Shown here piece after piece: positions 25,901-34,051 of a stretch of DNA of 37,112 bases. Origin of the DNA: an uncultured Collinsella sp. (lineage in GTDB: Bacteria; Actinomycetota; Coriobacteriia; Coriobacteriales; Coriobacteriaceae); the NCBI GenBank assembly GCA_934646965.1, contig CAKUEZ010000008.1, positions 1 through 37,112 of the forward strand. Direction: 5' to 3'. A program made the position numbers and the translations under genes. Within the stretch, counting starts at the first letter, position 1. Every line of letters begins with the position of its first letter. The notes under the pieces were generated by a model. That model saw only the letters and a list, made by a program, of their open reading frames with translations. It was not told the DNA's origin and searched no databases.

Positions 25901-28900
25901 TTGAGCTCGTCGAGGGCAATAACGTAGCCACCACCGGCACCAACAATGCCGACGGCAAGATCATGATGGATCCCATCACGTACACCGAGGCCGGCGAACA
26001 CACCTACACGCTGCGCGAGACCAAGGCCGGCGCCACCGAGAACGGCATTACTTACAGCATCGCCCAATACACCATCGTGACTACGGTTACGGACAACGGC
26101 GACGGCACCCTCAGCGTCGAGCACAAACTGCAGAACGCCGAGGAGGCGACCTTCGAGAATGTCTACAACGTGACCCCCAAGAACTTCAGCGTCACCGACA
26201 AGATCATCGCGACCAAGACCCTGACCGGTCGTGACCTCAAGGAAGGCGAGTTCTCCTTCGAGCTCGTCGAGGACGACAAGGTCGTCGCCACCGGCACCAA
26301 CGACGCGCGCGGCAACATCACGATGAGCGCCGTCAAGTATGACAAGGCCAGAACGCACACCTATGTTCTGCGTGAGGCCAAGGGCGCCGAAGGCAACGGT
26401 ATCACCTACGACGGCAAGACCTACACCGTCGTGACTACGATCACCGATAACGGTAAGGGCAAGCTCGAGGCGAAGCACGAGCTGAAGGATGCCAAGACTG
26501 CGGCATTCGAAAATTCCTACAAGCCGAACCCCGACGAGTTTAGCGTCACCGACAAGATCACTGCGACCAAGGTCCTGACCGGGCGCGACCTCAAGGACGG
26601 CGAGTTCTCCTTCGAGCTCGTCGAGGGCAAGGGCAAGGACGCCAAGACCGTCGCCACCGGCAAGAATGACGCCGACGGCAAGATCACGATGAGCCCCATC
26701 GAGTACAAAGAGGCCGGCGAGCACACTTACACGCTGCGCGAGGCCAAGGGCAACGCCGGCGGCATCACCTACAGCGACGCCGAGTACACCATCGAGACCA
26801 CCATTACCGACAACGGTGACGGCACGCTCAAGGCCGAGCATGTCCTGAAGGGCGACAAGCCTGCAACCTTCGAGAATACCTACAGCGCGACCCCGATCAA
26901 TGCAAACCTCGACTTTGGTCTGAGCAAGGCTATCAACGGTCGCGACTGGAAGGACTCCGACGAGTTTAGCTTTACCATCAGTCCCGCCGAGGGCACCGAC
27001 GCTCCGCTGCCCAATCCTGCAACCGTGATCATGAGCAAGGCGGATGCGAAGGATGGCGTCGCCGCTATCAAGTTCGGCTCGATCCGCTACACGGCTGCCG
27101 GAACCTACAAGTACGAGATTCGCGAGAACAAGGGCAGTGCGGCCGGCATGACGTATGACGAGCATGTCGCGACCGCCGAAGTGACCGTGAATGATAACGG
27201 CAAGGGCGTCCTGACCGCCAACGTCACCAAGAAGGAAAACGGCCACTTCACCAACACGTACCGCACTGAGCTCAACTACACCGCGGCCGGCGGCCTTAAG
27301 CTCAGCAAGACCCTCTCCGGACGTCCCATGACCGAGGGCCAGTTCACCTTTACCGTGACGCCCGCCGACCAGGCTTCGGCCAATGCGCTCGGCTTGCACG
27401 AGGGCGCCAACAGCTTCCAGTCCCATGCGACGGCAGAGGGTGCTGTCGACCGGATTAACATTCTGGCTGACAGGGAGGTCAAGTTTACGCAGGCTGACGC
27501 CGGCAAGACCTTCAAATACACCGTGGCCGAGACGAACGACCACAAGCCCGGTTACACCTACGACGATGCTGTCCGTACCGTGACGATTGCTGTCACCGAC
27601 GATGGTGCCGGTACGATTACCGCTACGACGACCGTTTCCGGCGGTTCCGATAGACCGCTGACCACTGAGTACAAGACTGGTGCTGCTCCGGTCGAGAGCG
27701 CCGTGGTTCCGTTCGTCAACAGCTACCGCGCATCGACCGATAGCCCGGGTACTCCTGCCAAGGTCGTTGCCACCAAGAAGCTGACCGGTCGTCCGATGGC
27801 CAACGGTGAGTTCTACTTTGGCATCGCCTACGCGGGCGAGACGGAAGCCATCGATGGTACGTGCGTTACCAACTTCAATGGTCAGGTGAGCTTTGGATGG
27901 CTGCATTACGACACCGAGATGCTTGCCAACCTGGAGAGCGCCGGGCGTGCCATCCGCGCCGACGCAGACGGCAAGCTTATGTGGACCATCAGCTACACGG
28001 CCTTTGAGTACACGAACTTGCTGGCCGACCAGGGCATTACCGCCGCGAAGCCGAGCTTTAGCTTTAAGGTCATCGTTGTCGACAACGGTGACGGAACCCT
28101 GACGGCGACGCCCGACTACGGTGGTACCGAGCCCGTGTTCGAGAACGTCTATGGCGCCGAGGCTGCGGATGCCGCACTCGCCGGTACCAAGAAGCTCCAG
28201 GCCGCCGAGGGCCTAACCCCGGCCGACATCGCGGGTAAGTTCACCTTTACCGTGGCTGCCGACGAGGACGGTGCCCCGATGCCCGAACTCACGACCGCAA
28301 CTAACGACGCGGCCGGCAACGTGGACTTTGGCAAGATCCACTTTACGCTCGATGACCTCAACCGCGCCCTGGGCGTGACGTTCGATGCTTCTGACGACGC
28401 ATCGAACGATGCCGAGACCAACGCCGACAAGGCCGAAGCTGACGAGGCTAATACTGACAAGGTCGCGACTGATGCCGACGCCAGCGCTGATGAGTCCAAC
28501 GACGAGTCCAAGCCCGCAGCCCCCACCGCTCCGCGCTCGCATACCTTTACCTACACGGTGACCGAGTCCGGTAGTGCTCCTGGCGTGACTAACGACGCCA
28601 ACGCCACGCGCAAGGTTTCCTACACCGTGACTGACGACGGTGCCGGACATCTGAAGGTCGTGCGCGAAGGCGGCGACGGTGCGGCCTTTACGTTCACCAA
28701 CACCTACAGCGTGGCGCCCACCGATTCCGTGGTGACCGATCAGGTCAAGACGGTCAAGCGTCTGACCGGACGCGACCTTGCAGCCGGCGAGTTCACGTTT
28801 GAGCTGCTTGAGAACGGCACGGTTGTCGCGAGCGGCACCAACGACGCCAACGGCAACGTTACGCTGAACTCGATTCGCTACGAGGCGCCCGGCACGCACA

Positions 28901-29607
28901 CGTACACGCTGCGCGAGGCTTGCCCCAACGCGCTCGGCCTGTACAAGGGCGTCACCTATGACGGCACGACCTACACCGTCGTGACCACCGTCTCCGACAA
29001 CGGCGACGGCACCCTGACCGCGACGCACAAGCTCGAGGGAACCACCGAGTCGGCTGGCTTTACCAACAAGTATCATGCCATGCCCACTCAGGTCTCCATC
29101 GGCGCCATCAAGGTGCTCGAGGGACGCGAGCTCAAGAAGGACGAGTTTAGCTTTAAGCTCGTTGGCGAGGACATCGAGTCCACCGTCACCAACGATGCCG
29201 ACGGCAAGATCAACTTCGACAAGTTCGAGTACGACGAGCCCGGAACGCACGTCTACACCATCAGCGAGGTCAAGGGCGACGAGGCCGGTATGACCTACGA
29301 CAAGTCCGTCTTCACCGCGACCGTCAACGTGGTCGATGACGGCGAGGGCAACCTCAAGGCGAGCGTCGCCTTTGCCAAGGGCGACAAGAGCGTCGAGGGC
29401 ATCGTGTTCAACAACACGTACAAGAAGCCCGAAACGCCCGTGCCGACGCCCGACCCCGGTACGCCCAAGACCGTGACGAACATCGTCAAGACGGTCAAGG
29501 GCTTCCTGCCCACCACGGGTGACCAGCAGGCAGCCGCGCTGCTCATGGCGTTTGTCGTCGCCATGTCCGGCGTCGGTGCCCTGATCTGGGGCATCCGTAA
29601 GCGCTAG
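22981..29607 (+). CDS. Sortase-anchored surface protein: VWA domain plus eleven FctA-like pilin domains (2208 residues)
   Basis: The signal peptide spans residues 1 to about 24-32. A von Willebrand A domain follows with MIDAS motif D120-A-S122-G-S124 and FFTDGSP; it binds a metal and usually a host or matrix ligand. Eleven FctA/Spy0128-like domains start near 686, 814, 950, 1069, 1187, 1307, 1431, 1592, 1731, 1916 and 2036. Each begins with a T-K-x-L-x-GR strand (likely isopeptide Lys), has a Y-T/E-x-R-E segment, a DNGDGTL turn, and ends F-x-N-x-Y (likely Asn partner). Domain 9 carries an acidic insert (about 1801-1850). The C-terminus has LPTTG (2176-2180), a membrane helix and RKR, so a sortase links it to the wall. 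AAGGGAG is the ribosome site. It is a single-gene unit. Likely a fibrous adhesin, a VWA tip on a self-crosslinked stalk; no sortase gene is in the window. Confidence 0.88.
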   Translation: MSKYTRGLLAVILAVVLVLPAAAFAMLPEANARSSTGMDGPTMTEKVVDYDTSNHWKYWAGGYDGKETTTQNVGRIWTDKTVKKTGEGEKSDFLTTLSAISSTSDTTISGKPLDIVLVLDASGSMDDPMKKGDKTKRIEALRKAANGFIDTIAEQNAKISDESKQHQVAIVKFAGKMTNQVGNETYREGGYTYNYSQTMKGLTPCSKDKGAESLKSTVNIISPAGSTRADYGLELADGQFSSSSGRADAKKVVVFFTDGSPTSSSGFENEVADSAINSAKSIKAKGADIYTIGIFSGANPNADLTADGTSKENKFMHAVSSNYPDAESYTSDKLGTRAENSDYYKSATSAAELEKIFEEISGSIIKVGYPTEVHDGFGEHESGYITFTDKLGDFMQVDGFIYNGTTLDKPTKIEGNVDTYTFADDAAHLVITVQHAGKDEPQAGDIVTVKIPASLIPLRHFKITDGVLTVDETKPIQVNYTSSVKKDALDNLFTPKNVPGLEDYIKSNTITAENDSKTVSFYANKWSDSELGDTIANFEPADSNRYYYFQKNTPIYTDKNCTTPAKDSIPLAAKGTYYYKDEFEVAGAGGKAESRPAVIEFTGEDAASSEDAFVRDASGNLSFKKGTARLAFIDELHTTKVRVGGGNPTGTAADVLNPKWNNNATEVDVHLGNNGKISFDITPATVDTKAKFGLTKVLEGRNWTDTDEFKFKLSATSGDDTPMPASTTATVHKADDNGIAAINFGEITYSKPGEYTYEVREVKGKLGGITYSENVATFKVTVTVKATGGLEADVEKISGETEFKNTYSAKTETPLTLEAAKTLTGRPMADDEFKFALSYAGHDEALLETTNKGGKVEFGPLKYTTKSLAKLVEEDKASFDDSSDKPTWTIRYIAAEQTDRLPAGVSATVSVIDAYVTVVDNGDGTLTATAVYGDTGNKFVNAYTVAPKDSSVTEQITATKVLTGRDLKAGEFHFELVEGNNVATTGTNNADGKIMMDPITYTEAGEHTYTLRETKAGATENGITYSIAQYTIVTTVTDNGDGTLSVEHKLQNAEEATFENVYNVTPKNFSVTDKIIATKTLTGRDLKEGEFSFELVEDDKVVATGTNDARGNITMSAVKYDKARTHTYVLREAKGAEGNGITYDGKTYTVVTTITDNGKGKLEAKHELKDAKTAAFENSYKPNPDEFSVTDKITATKVLTGRDLKDGEFSFELVEGKGKDAKTVATGKNDADGKITMSPIEYKEAGEHTYTLREAKGNAGGITYSDAEYTIETTITDNGDGTLKAEHVLKGDKPATFENTYSATPINANLDFGLSKAINGRDWKDSDEFSFTISPAEGTDAPLPNPATVIMSKADAKDGVAAIKFGSIRYTAAGTYKYEIRENKGSAAGMTYDEHVATAEVTVNDNGKGVLTANVTKKENGHFTNTYRTELNYTAAGGLKLSKTLSGRPMTEGQFTFTVTPADQASANALGLHEGANSFQSHATAEGAVDRINILADREVKFTQADAGKTFKYTVAETNDHKPGYTYDDAVRTVTIAVTDDGAGTITATTTVSGGSDRPLTTEYKTGAAPVESAVVPFVNSYRASTDSPGTPAKVVATKKLTGRPMANGEFYFGIAYAGETEAIDGTCVTNFNGQVSFGWLHYDTEMLANLESAGRAIRADADGKLMWTISYTAFEYTNLLADQGITAAKPSFSFKVIVVDNGDGTLTATPDYGGTEPVFENVYGAEAADAALAGTKKLQAAEGLTPADIAGKFTFTVAADEDGAPMPELTTATNDAAGNVDFGKIHFTLDDLNRALGVTFDASDDASNDAETNADKAEADEANTDKVATDADASADESNDESKPAAPTAPRSHTFTYTVTESGSAPGVTNDANATRKVSYTVTDDGAGHLKVVREGGDGAAFTFTNTYSVAPTDSVVTDQVKTVKRLTGRDLAAGEFTFELLENGTVVASGTNDANGNVTLNSIRYEAPGTHTYTLREACPNALGLYKGVTYDGTTYTVVTTVSDNGDGTLTATHKLEGTTESAGFTNKYHAMPTQVSIGAIKVLEGRELKKDEFSFKLVGEDIESTVTNDADGKINFDKFEYDEPGTHVYTISEVKGDEAGMTYDKSVFTATVNVVDDGEGNLKASVAFAKGDKSVEGIVFNNTYKKPETPVPTPDPGTPKTVTNIVKTVKGFLPTTGDQQAAALLMAFVVAMSGVGALIWGIRKR

Positions 29608-29620
29608 GCAAACCGACAGC

Positions 29621-29644
29621 GCCCGGGGCCTAAAGGCCCCGGGC
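29621..29644 (+). terminator. GC hairpin just after the VWA gene
   Basis: A perfect 10-bp stem (29621-29630 with 29635-29644) with loop TAAA begins 13 bases after the stop. There is no T run after it, so on its own it is a weak intrinsic terminator. A second hairpin follows. Confidence 0.6.
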
Positions 29645-29682
29645 CGCCGACGGGGCTAAATCCCGACCTACTCCCACCCCCA

Positions 29683-29722
29683 GCCGCCACGGAGGCGTCT
29701 CCCTTCTCCGTGGCGGCACTTT
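29683..29722 (+). terminator. Rho-independent terminator downstream of the VWA gene
   Basis: A 12-bp perfect stem (29683-29694 with 29706-29717) with an 11-base loop is followed by ACTTTTG. With the preceding hairpin it closes the VWA gene before the convergent regulator gene. Confidence 0.75.
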
Positions 29723-29790
29723 TGTGCGCAGGGAAGGAGAGCGCGCCACAAAACCGGCCCATCTACTACGTTTAACCGCTTGTCCTCAAC

Positions 29791-29925
29791 CATGTCGAAA
29801 AATGCGAAAGCAAAACCGCAGGTAGACGAGTTGCTATTTTGCAGAAAACGCGAGGATGGACGGGGTTTCCGGGTTTAGCCCCGTAATCCGGCATAGTTTT
29901 GAAATGGCATTAAATCGGTAGCAGC
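29791..29925. repeat. Dispersed intergenic repeat, copy 2
   Basis: Aligns colinearly with 22631-22765 at a constant offset of 7160 bases, in direct orientation. It lacks the left inverted arm of copy 1 beyond a CAAAAC remnant (29749-29754). It lies between the convergent ends of the VWA gene and the response regulator; nothing else is seen in 29723-29961. Confidence 0.65.
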
Positions 29926-29961
29926 CATTTAGCTATGCCGGGGCGGTCGGCCGTCGGTTGA

Positions 29962-30591
29962 TTACCCGCGTAGGTAGGCGATGGCGATTTGCGTGCGGTT
30001 GCGCAGGCCCATTTTGGCCAGGATTGAGCTGATGTGGTTGCGCACGGTGCCTTCTCCCATATAAGCCGTGGCGGCAATCTCCTTGTTATCGAGGCCGCGG
30101 GCGATGAGCTCTGCGACCTCGAACTCGCGGTCGGTCAGACCGGCAAAGGCTGCGGGCCGGCGGGGCGTGCCGGCCTCGGCGCCCGCCCCATCAAAATCGA
30201 CGTCCTCGATTGCCTTGCCCTCCAGCACACGCTTGCCATCCATGACCTGCGCCAGCGCTGGCGGAATGGTGGCGACATCGGTCTTGATCAGGTAGCCACG
30301 GGCACCCAGCCTGAGTGCCGACACAATGTACTCGTCATCCGAGAATGTTGTCAGAAACACCACGCGTGCCGCAGGATCGCGCTCGAGGATTTCGCGCGCC
30401 GCCGAAAGGCCATCACGTCCCGGCATTTGAATGTCGAGCAGCGCGATATCGGGCGCATGCTCGGCATAGAGCGCGACCGCGTCATTACCGTCGGCGCCGG
30501 TGCCCACCACCTCGATCTGCGGCTGGGCGCCCAGGATAATCTTGAGTGAATCGACCACCAGGCGGTCGTCGTCGACAACTATGAGCCTCAT
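29962..30591 (-). CDS. Two-component response regulator, NarL/LuxR type
   Basis: A 209-residue regulator. Residues 1-120 are a receiver domain with acidic pocket D7-D9, phosphoacceptor D53 (LLDIQMPG), T81 and K103. Residues about 145-209 are a LuxR-type helix-turn-helix (LTDREFEVAELIARGLDNKEIA) that binds DNA when phosphorylated. Its ATG overlaps the TGA of the kinase gene (ATGA on the minus strand), so both are made together and the kinase is the evident partner. Targets are not visible; the divergent ABC exporter on the other side of the kinase is the natural candidate. Confidence 0.93.
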   Translation of the reverse strand: MRLIVVDDDRLVVDSLKIILGAQPQIEVVGTGADGNDAVALYAEHAPDIALLDIQMPGRDGLSAAREILERDPAARVVFLTTFSDDEYIVSALRLGARGYLIKTDVATIPPALAQVMDGKRVLEGKAIEDVDFDGAGAEAGTPRRPAAFAGLTDREFEVAELIARGLDNKEIAATAYMGEGTVRNHISSILAKMGLRNRTQIAIAYLRG

Positions 30592-31733
30592 CGGGCGTCA
30601 TCTCCTTGCTGTTTGGGGACGGTGGCAAACACGCGCCAGCCGGGGGCGCCGGCACGCGGCCCCGCCGTAAAGGTCCCACCAAGCGCCTCGACGCGCTCGC
30701 GCATGGAGCCGAGCCCCATGCCTTCTACGGCGTTGCGGCTGCTCGCCGGGATAGCGTTCGCGCCATCATCGGTAACGATGAGCTGGTAAAACGACGGATG
30801 CTCCATGCATCGCACGGTAACGTTCTGCGCACGGGCGTGGCGTATGGTGTTGGAGAGCGCCTCGCGCAGGACCGCCGCAAAGCAGTTGGCGACGTTGGCG
30901 GGTGCATGTTCGGCCAAAACCTCAAGCTCAATCTGCGGGCCGCTGTCCGAGCGCGCGCCTTCGGCGATGCGCTCGAGCTGCACGGAGAGGTCGGTGGCGT
31001 TGTCATTGAGCGCGTGAACGCTGGCGCGCACGAGCTGAAGCGCCTCATCAACGGTGTGCTTGACGTCGGCAAAATCGGCGGCGACGCCGGGCTCGTTGGC
31101 GTGGACCACGCGCAGGGCCTCGGTTTGCAGCGAGGCGCGTGTGAGCTGGTGGCCGACGTTATCGTGAATCTCGCGCGCGATGCGGGCGCGTTCGGCAAGC
31201 GTCGCGAGCTCGACTTCGTAGTCCTGGCGGTCGGCAAGGTCGCGGTTGCGCGCTTCGAGCGCCAGGGCGCGTTCTTGCAGCTTATCGCGGGTGCGGCGCA
31301 TGCGCTCCTGTTCGTGCTCCAACTGCGCGGTGCGCAGCGACAGCAACGTGGCGGCGACCGAAAGGATAGCGGTTAGCAGGAGTGTTCGGGTGGCGAGCGC
31401 ACCGCCGCGAAGGTCCGCGACGAGCGTGCAGGCAAAGACGACGCCAATTGCCAGCGCGGGCCAGATGCGCTCGCGGCGCACGCGCCGCGCGATGTCGTAG
31501 AAGGCGAGGGGTGCGAACGGCGCAAACGGCGGCACGAAGGCGGCCGCAACGACGTAGACGTAGCTCGCGGCTTCGCTCGCGTGACGGGCACGTTCTTCCT
31601 GCGCGACTTCGGCCAAGGCGGTGATGATGACGCCAAGGCAAAACGCTGCGACCAAGCGAGCGTCCACAGCAAGGCCCAAGGCGGCCGCGATGCAGCACGC
31701 CAGCACGATCGATTTGTCGAATAGCCTGTTCAT
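30588..31733 (-). CDS. Sensor histidine kinase, HisKA_3 / DesK-NarX type
   Basis: A 381-residue membrane kinase. The first half is hydrophobic with about five or six helices and no large outside domain, so it probably senses something in or at the membrane. A charged coiled segment leads to the dimerisation helix with phosphoacceptor H190 (REIHDNVGHQL). The ATPase part follows, with LREALSNTIRHA (N box) and EGMGLGSMRERV (G box). I start it at the ATG at 31731-31733, where the first membrane helix begins; extending to 31880 would add 49 mostly Arg-rich, unlikely residues. No ribosome site precedes this ATG, but TACAAT (31745-31740 on this strand) lies six bases before it, which would suit a leaderless transcript. 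It is operon partner of the NarL-type regulator. Confidence 0.88.
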   Translation of the reverse strand: MNRLFDKSIVLACCIAAALGLAVDARLVAAFCLGVIITALAEVAQEERARHASEAASYVYVVAAAFVPPFAPFAPLAFYDIARRVRRERIWPALAIGVVFACTLVADLRGGALATRTLLLTAILSVAATLLSLRTAQLEHEQERMRRTRDKLQERALALEARNRDLADRQDYEVELATLAERARIAREIHDNVGHQLTRASLQTEALRVVHANEPGVAADFADVKHTVDEALQLVRASVHALNDNATDLSVQLERIAEGARSDSGPQIELEVLAEHAPANVANCFAAVLREALSNTIRHARAQNVTVRCMEHPSFYQLIVTDDGANAIPASSRNAVEGMGLGSMRERVEALGGTFTAGPRAGAPGWRVFATVPKQQGDDAR

Positions 31734-31915
31734 ACGGGTATTGTACGCGATGCCGCGCGCGGGGGAGGCGCCACCCGGGGCAACCGTGACATTCCTCCTG
31801 CGCCTCCTTCTGTGCCGTCGCCCCGCCGCACTCGTGACAAAGCTCACTGGTGCGGCCCGCCCGCTCCTGCGATGATGCAATCGTACCGGGCCGCAATCAA
31901 CGGAAGGGCCGCCTC
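31734..31915. promoter_or_regulatory. Divergent control region between kinase and ABC exporter
   Basis: These 182 bases must hold the promoters of both the kinase-regulator operon and the exporter operon, a common layout when the regulator controls the exporter. On the minus strand TACAAT at 31745-31740 is the best -10 element; no TTGACA-like hexamer lies 17 bases before it. GTGACA occurs twice on the plus strand, near 31787 and 31833. GGAAGGG at 31902-31908 is the ribosome site of the exporter gene. Confidence 0.4.
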
Positions 31916-32854
31916 ATGACCGACATCGTCCACGTCGAAAACCTCGTCAAGCGCTATGACGATCTTATCGCGCTCGACCACTTTAACCTGAACATCGCCC
32001 CTGGCGAGATATTTGGCCTGCTCGGCCCCAACGGCTCGGGCAAGACCACGTCCATCAACTGCATCTTGCAGCTGCTCGCCTACGACAAGGGCACCATCGA
32101 GCTGTTCGGCGAGCCCATGACGCCCGCCCGCTACGACCTCAAGCGCCGCATCGGCGTGGTGCCGCAGCAGGTGGCGGTGTTCGACGAGCTCACCGTGCGC
32201 GAGAACATCGATTATTTCTGCAGCCTCTACGTCAACGACCGCAAGCGCCGCCGCGCGCTGGTGGACGAGGCGATCGACTTTGTCGGCCTGGGCGACTTTA
32301 CCAAGTTCCGCCCCGGCAAGCTTTCGGGCGGCCTGGCACGTCGCCTTAACATCGCCTGCGGTATCGCGCACAAGCCCGAGCTCATCTTCTTTGACGAGCC
32401 CACGGTGGCGGTCGACCCGCAAAGCCGCAACGCCATCCTGGAGGGCATCTGCCGCCTGCGCGACGAAGGCGCTACGGTGGTGTATACCAGCCATTATATG
32501 GAGGAAGTCGAGCAGATCTGCAGCCGCATCATGATCATGGACGGCGGGCGCGTGCTGGCGCAGGGCACCAACGACGAGCTCAAGCGCATGATCCAGATGG
32601 GCGAGAAAATCGTGATCGAGGTCGGCGAGGTGCCGAGCGCGGCACTCGCTGCCGTTGCGAGTCTGCCGCATGTCCTGGACTTGGCGGCGACGGCGGGCCA
32701 GCTCACGTTCTCGTGCGAGGCGAGCCCGCATAACCTGACCGACATCCTCGACGCGCTGCGCTCGCACGACGTGCCGCTCGGCCGCATCTACTCCGAGCCG
32801 CCGACCCTCAACGACGTGTTCCTCGAGATCACCGGCCGCGAGCTGCGCGACTAG
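31916..32854 (+). CDS. ABC-2 type exporter ATP-binding protein (DrrA/CcmA-like)
   Basis: A 312-residue ATPase. Walker A is GPNGSGKT (37-44), the signature is LSGG near 136, and Walker B with catalytic Glu is LIFFDEP near 155-161, followed by the switch His in TSHYMEEVEQ. A C-terminal domain of about 90 residues is typical of drug, lantibiotic and polyketide exporters. It powers the two permeases encoded next, 9 bases downstream. Start: the ATG at 31916 has GGAAGGG seven bases ahead; an in-frame ATG at 31850 would add 22 residues of poor quality. Substrate unknown; antimicrobial or envelope-active compounds are the usual cargo. Confidence 0.9.
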   Translation: MTDIVHVENLVKRYDDLIALDHFNLNIAPGEIFGLLGPNGSGKTTSINCILQLLAYDKGTIELFGEPMTPARYDLKRRIGVVPQQVAVFDELTVRENIDYFCSLYVNDRKRRRALVDEAIDFVGLGDFTKFRPGKLSGGLARRLNIACGIAHKPELIFFDEPTVAVDPQSRNAILEGICRLRDEGATVVYTSHYMEEVEQICSRIMIMDGGRVLAQGTNDELKRMIQMGEKIVIEVGEVPSAALAAVASLPHVLDLAATAGQLTFSCEASPHNLTDILDALRSHDVPLGRIYSEPPTLNDVFLEITGRELRD

Positions 32855-32863
32855 GGGGCAGCC

Positions 32864-34051
32864 ATGTTCAACACCATCATTATCACGGTCAAGACGCTGC
32901 TGCGTCGGCCGAGCACGTGGGTCTGGGGCGCGATCTTTCCCATTGCGCTTTCCACGATGTTCATGTTTATGTTTGCGAACCTGAGCTCCGACGGCAAGAT
33001 CGACCCGGTGCCGGTGGCCGTTGTCGCCGACGAAGCCTGGGACGCTTCGACCTTTAAGGACGTGGCGACGTCACTTGCCAAGGAGGGCGACGATCGGCTG
33101 CTCGAGATTCGCGAGTGCGAGGATGTGACCGCCGCGAACCGTGCGCTCAAGGTCGGCGAGGTCGCGGGCATCTATACGGTCGATGATGCGGGCGCGCCCA
33201 AGCTCACCCTGCTTTCGAGCTATGACAGCTCGCGCGCTTCGTCGGTGCTCACCGACCGCAGCATCCTTGAGACGGTGGCAAGCTCGTATACGCAAAATGC
33301 CGAGCTCATGGCCCAGATTGCCCAGGACAACCCGGCGGCGCTCGCCGATCCGGAGGCGGTCGCCCGCGCCCTGTCGCTCGAGGGCGGAACCCGCCGCGTG
33401 AGCCTGACACGCACCACGCCCGACGGCACGACCATCTACTACTACGCGCTCTTTGGCCTGGTAGCGATGATGTCTGCCGAGTTTGCCGCCTTGAGCGTCG
33501 TTGACCTGCAGCCCAATCTGTCGGGCCTTGGTGCCCGCCGCTGCGTGGGTGGCCTTTCCAAGACGGCGTCGCTGGCCGGTATCTTTATCGGCTCGTGGCT
33601 GGTCTCCTTTGCCTCGATGGCGGTCGCGATTGGCTACGTGCGTTTGGTCGTCGGCGTCGACTTTGGCGGGCGCGAGGGGCTGTGTCTGCTAGGCGGCGCC
33701 GCATCCGCGCTTGCCGCCACGGGCCTGGGGCTCTTTGTGGGCACGCTGCCCGTTAAGGGAGGCAAGGCGTCCAAGTCGGGTATCCTCACGGGCTTCGCCA
33801 CCACGTGTGCCCTGTTCGCCGGCCTTTACGGCGAGCCGGCGATGGCGCTTGCCGATGACGTCGCCCGCGCCTGCCCGGCCGAGTGCTGGCTCAACCCCGT
33901 CAAGCTCATCTGCGACATGTTCAACCGTCTGTATTTCTTTGAGGACCTGGGACCGTTTGCCGTCCGCGCAGGCGCGCTCGTCCTGATGGCCCTGGTGTTT
34001 GTCGTTGCCGCCACGCTGATCTTTGGAAGGAGCCGCTATGAGCACCTTTAA
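32864..34051 (+). CDS. ABC-2 type exporter permease, first subunit
   Basis: A 395-residue membrane protein of ABC-2/DrrB-YhgE layout. One helix at about 18-38 is followed by an outside domain of about 140 residues (40-185), then some five or six helices to the end. AGGGGGC before the ATG is the ribosome site and overlaps the ATPase stop. The last 14 bases overlap the second permease gene. It likely pairs with that protein as a heterodimer, since both have the same layout but different sequence. Confidence 0.85.
   Translation: MFNTIIITVKTLLRRPSTWVWGAIFPIALSTMFMFMFANLSSDGKIDPVPVAVVADEAWDASTFKDVATSLAKEGDDRLLEIRECEDVTAANRALKVGEVAGIYTVDDAGAPKLTLLSSYDSSRASSVLTDRSILETVASSYTQNAELMAQIAQDNPAALADPEAVARALSLEGGTRRVSLTRTTPDGTTIYYYALFGLVAMMSAEFAALSVVDLQPNLSGLGARRCVGGLSKTASLAGIFIGSWLVSFASMAVAIGYVRLVVGVDFGGREGLCLLGGAASALAATGLGLFVGTLPVKGGKASKSGILTGFATTCALFAGLYGEPAMALADDVARACPAECWLNPVKLICDMFNRLYFFEDLGPFAVRAGALVLMALVFVVAATLIFGRSRYEHL

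Noticed and set aside
25627..27906. A 759-codon open frame on the minus strand
   Set aside because: It is antisense to the repeated pilin-like domains; GC-rich codon bias of the plus-strand gene keeps this frame open, and the protein has no recognisable domain or ribosome site.
31734..31880. 49-residue N-terminal extension of the histidine kinase
   Set aside because: The extra residues are Arg-rich without motif, lie in the divergent control region, and the first membrane helix starts properly at the ATG of 31733.
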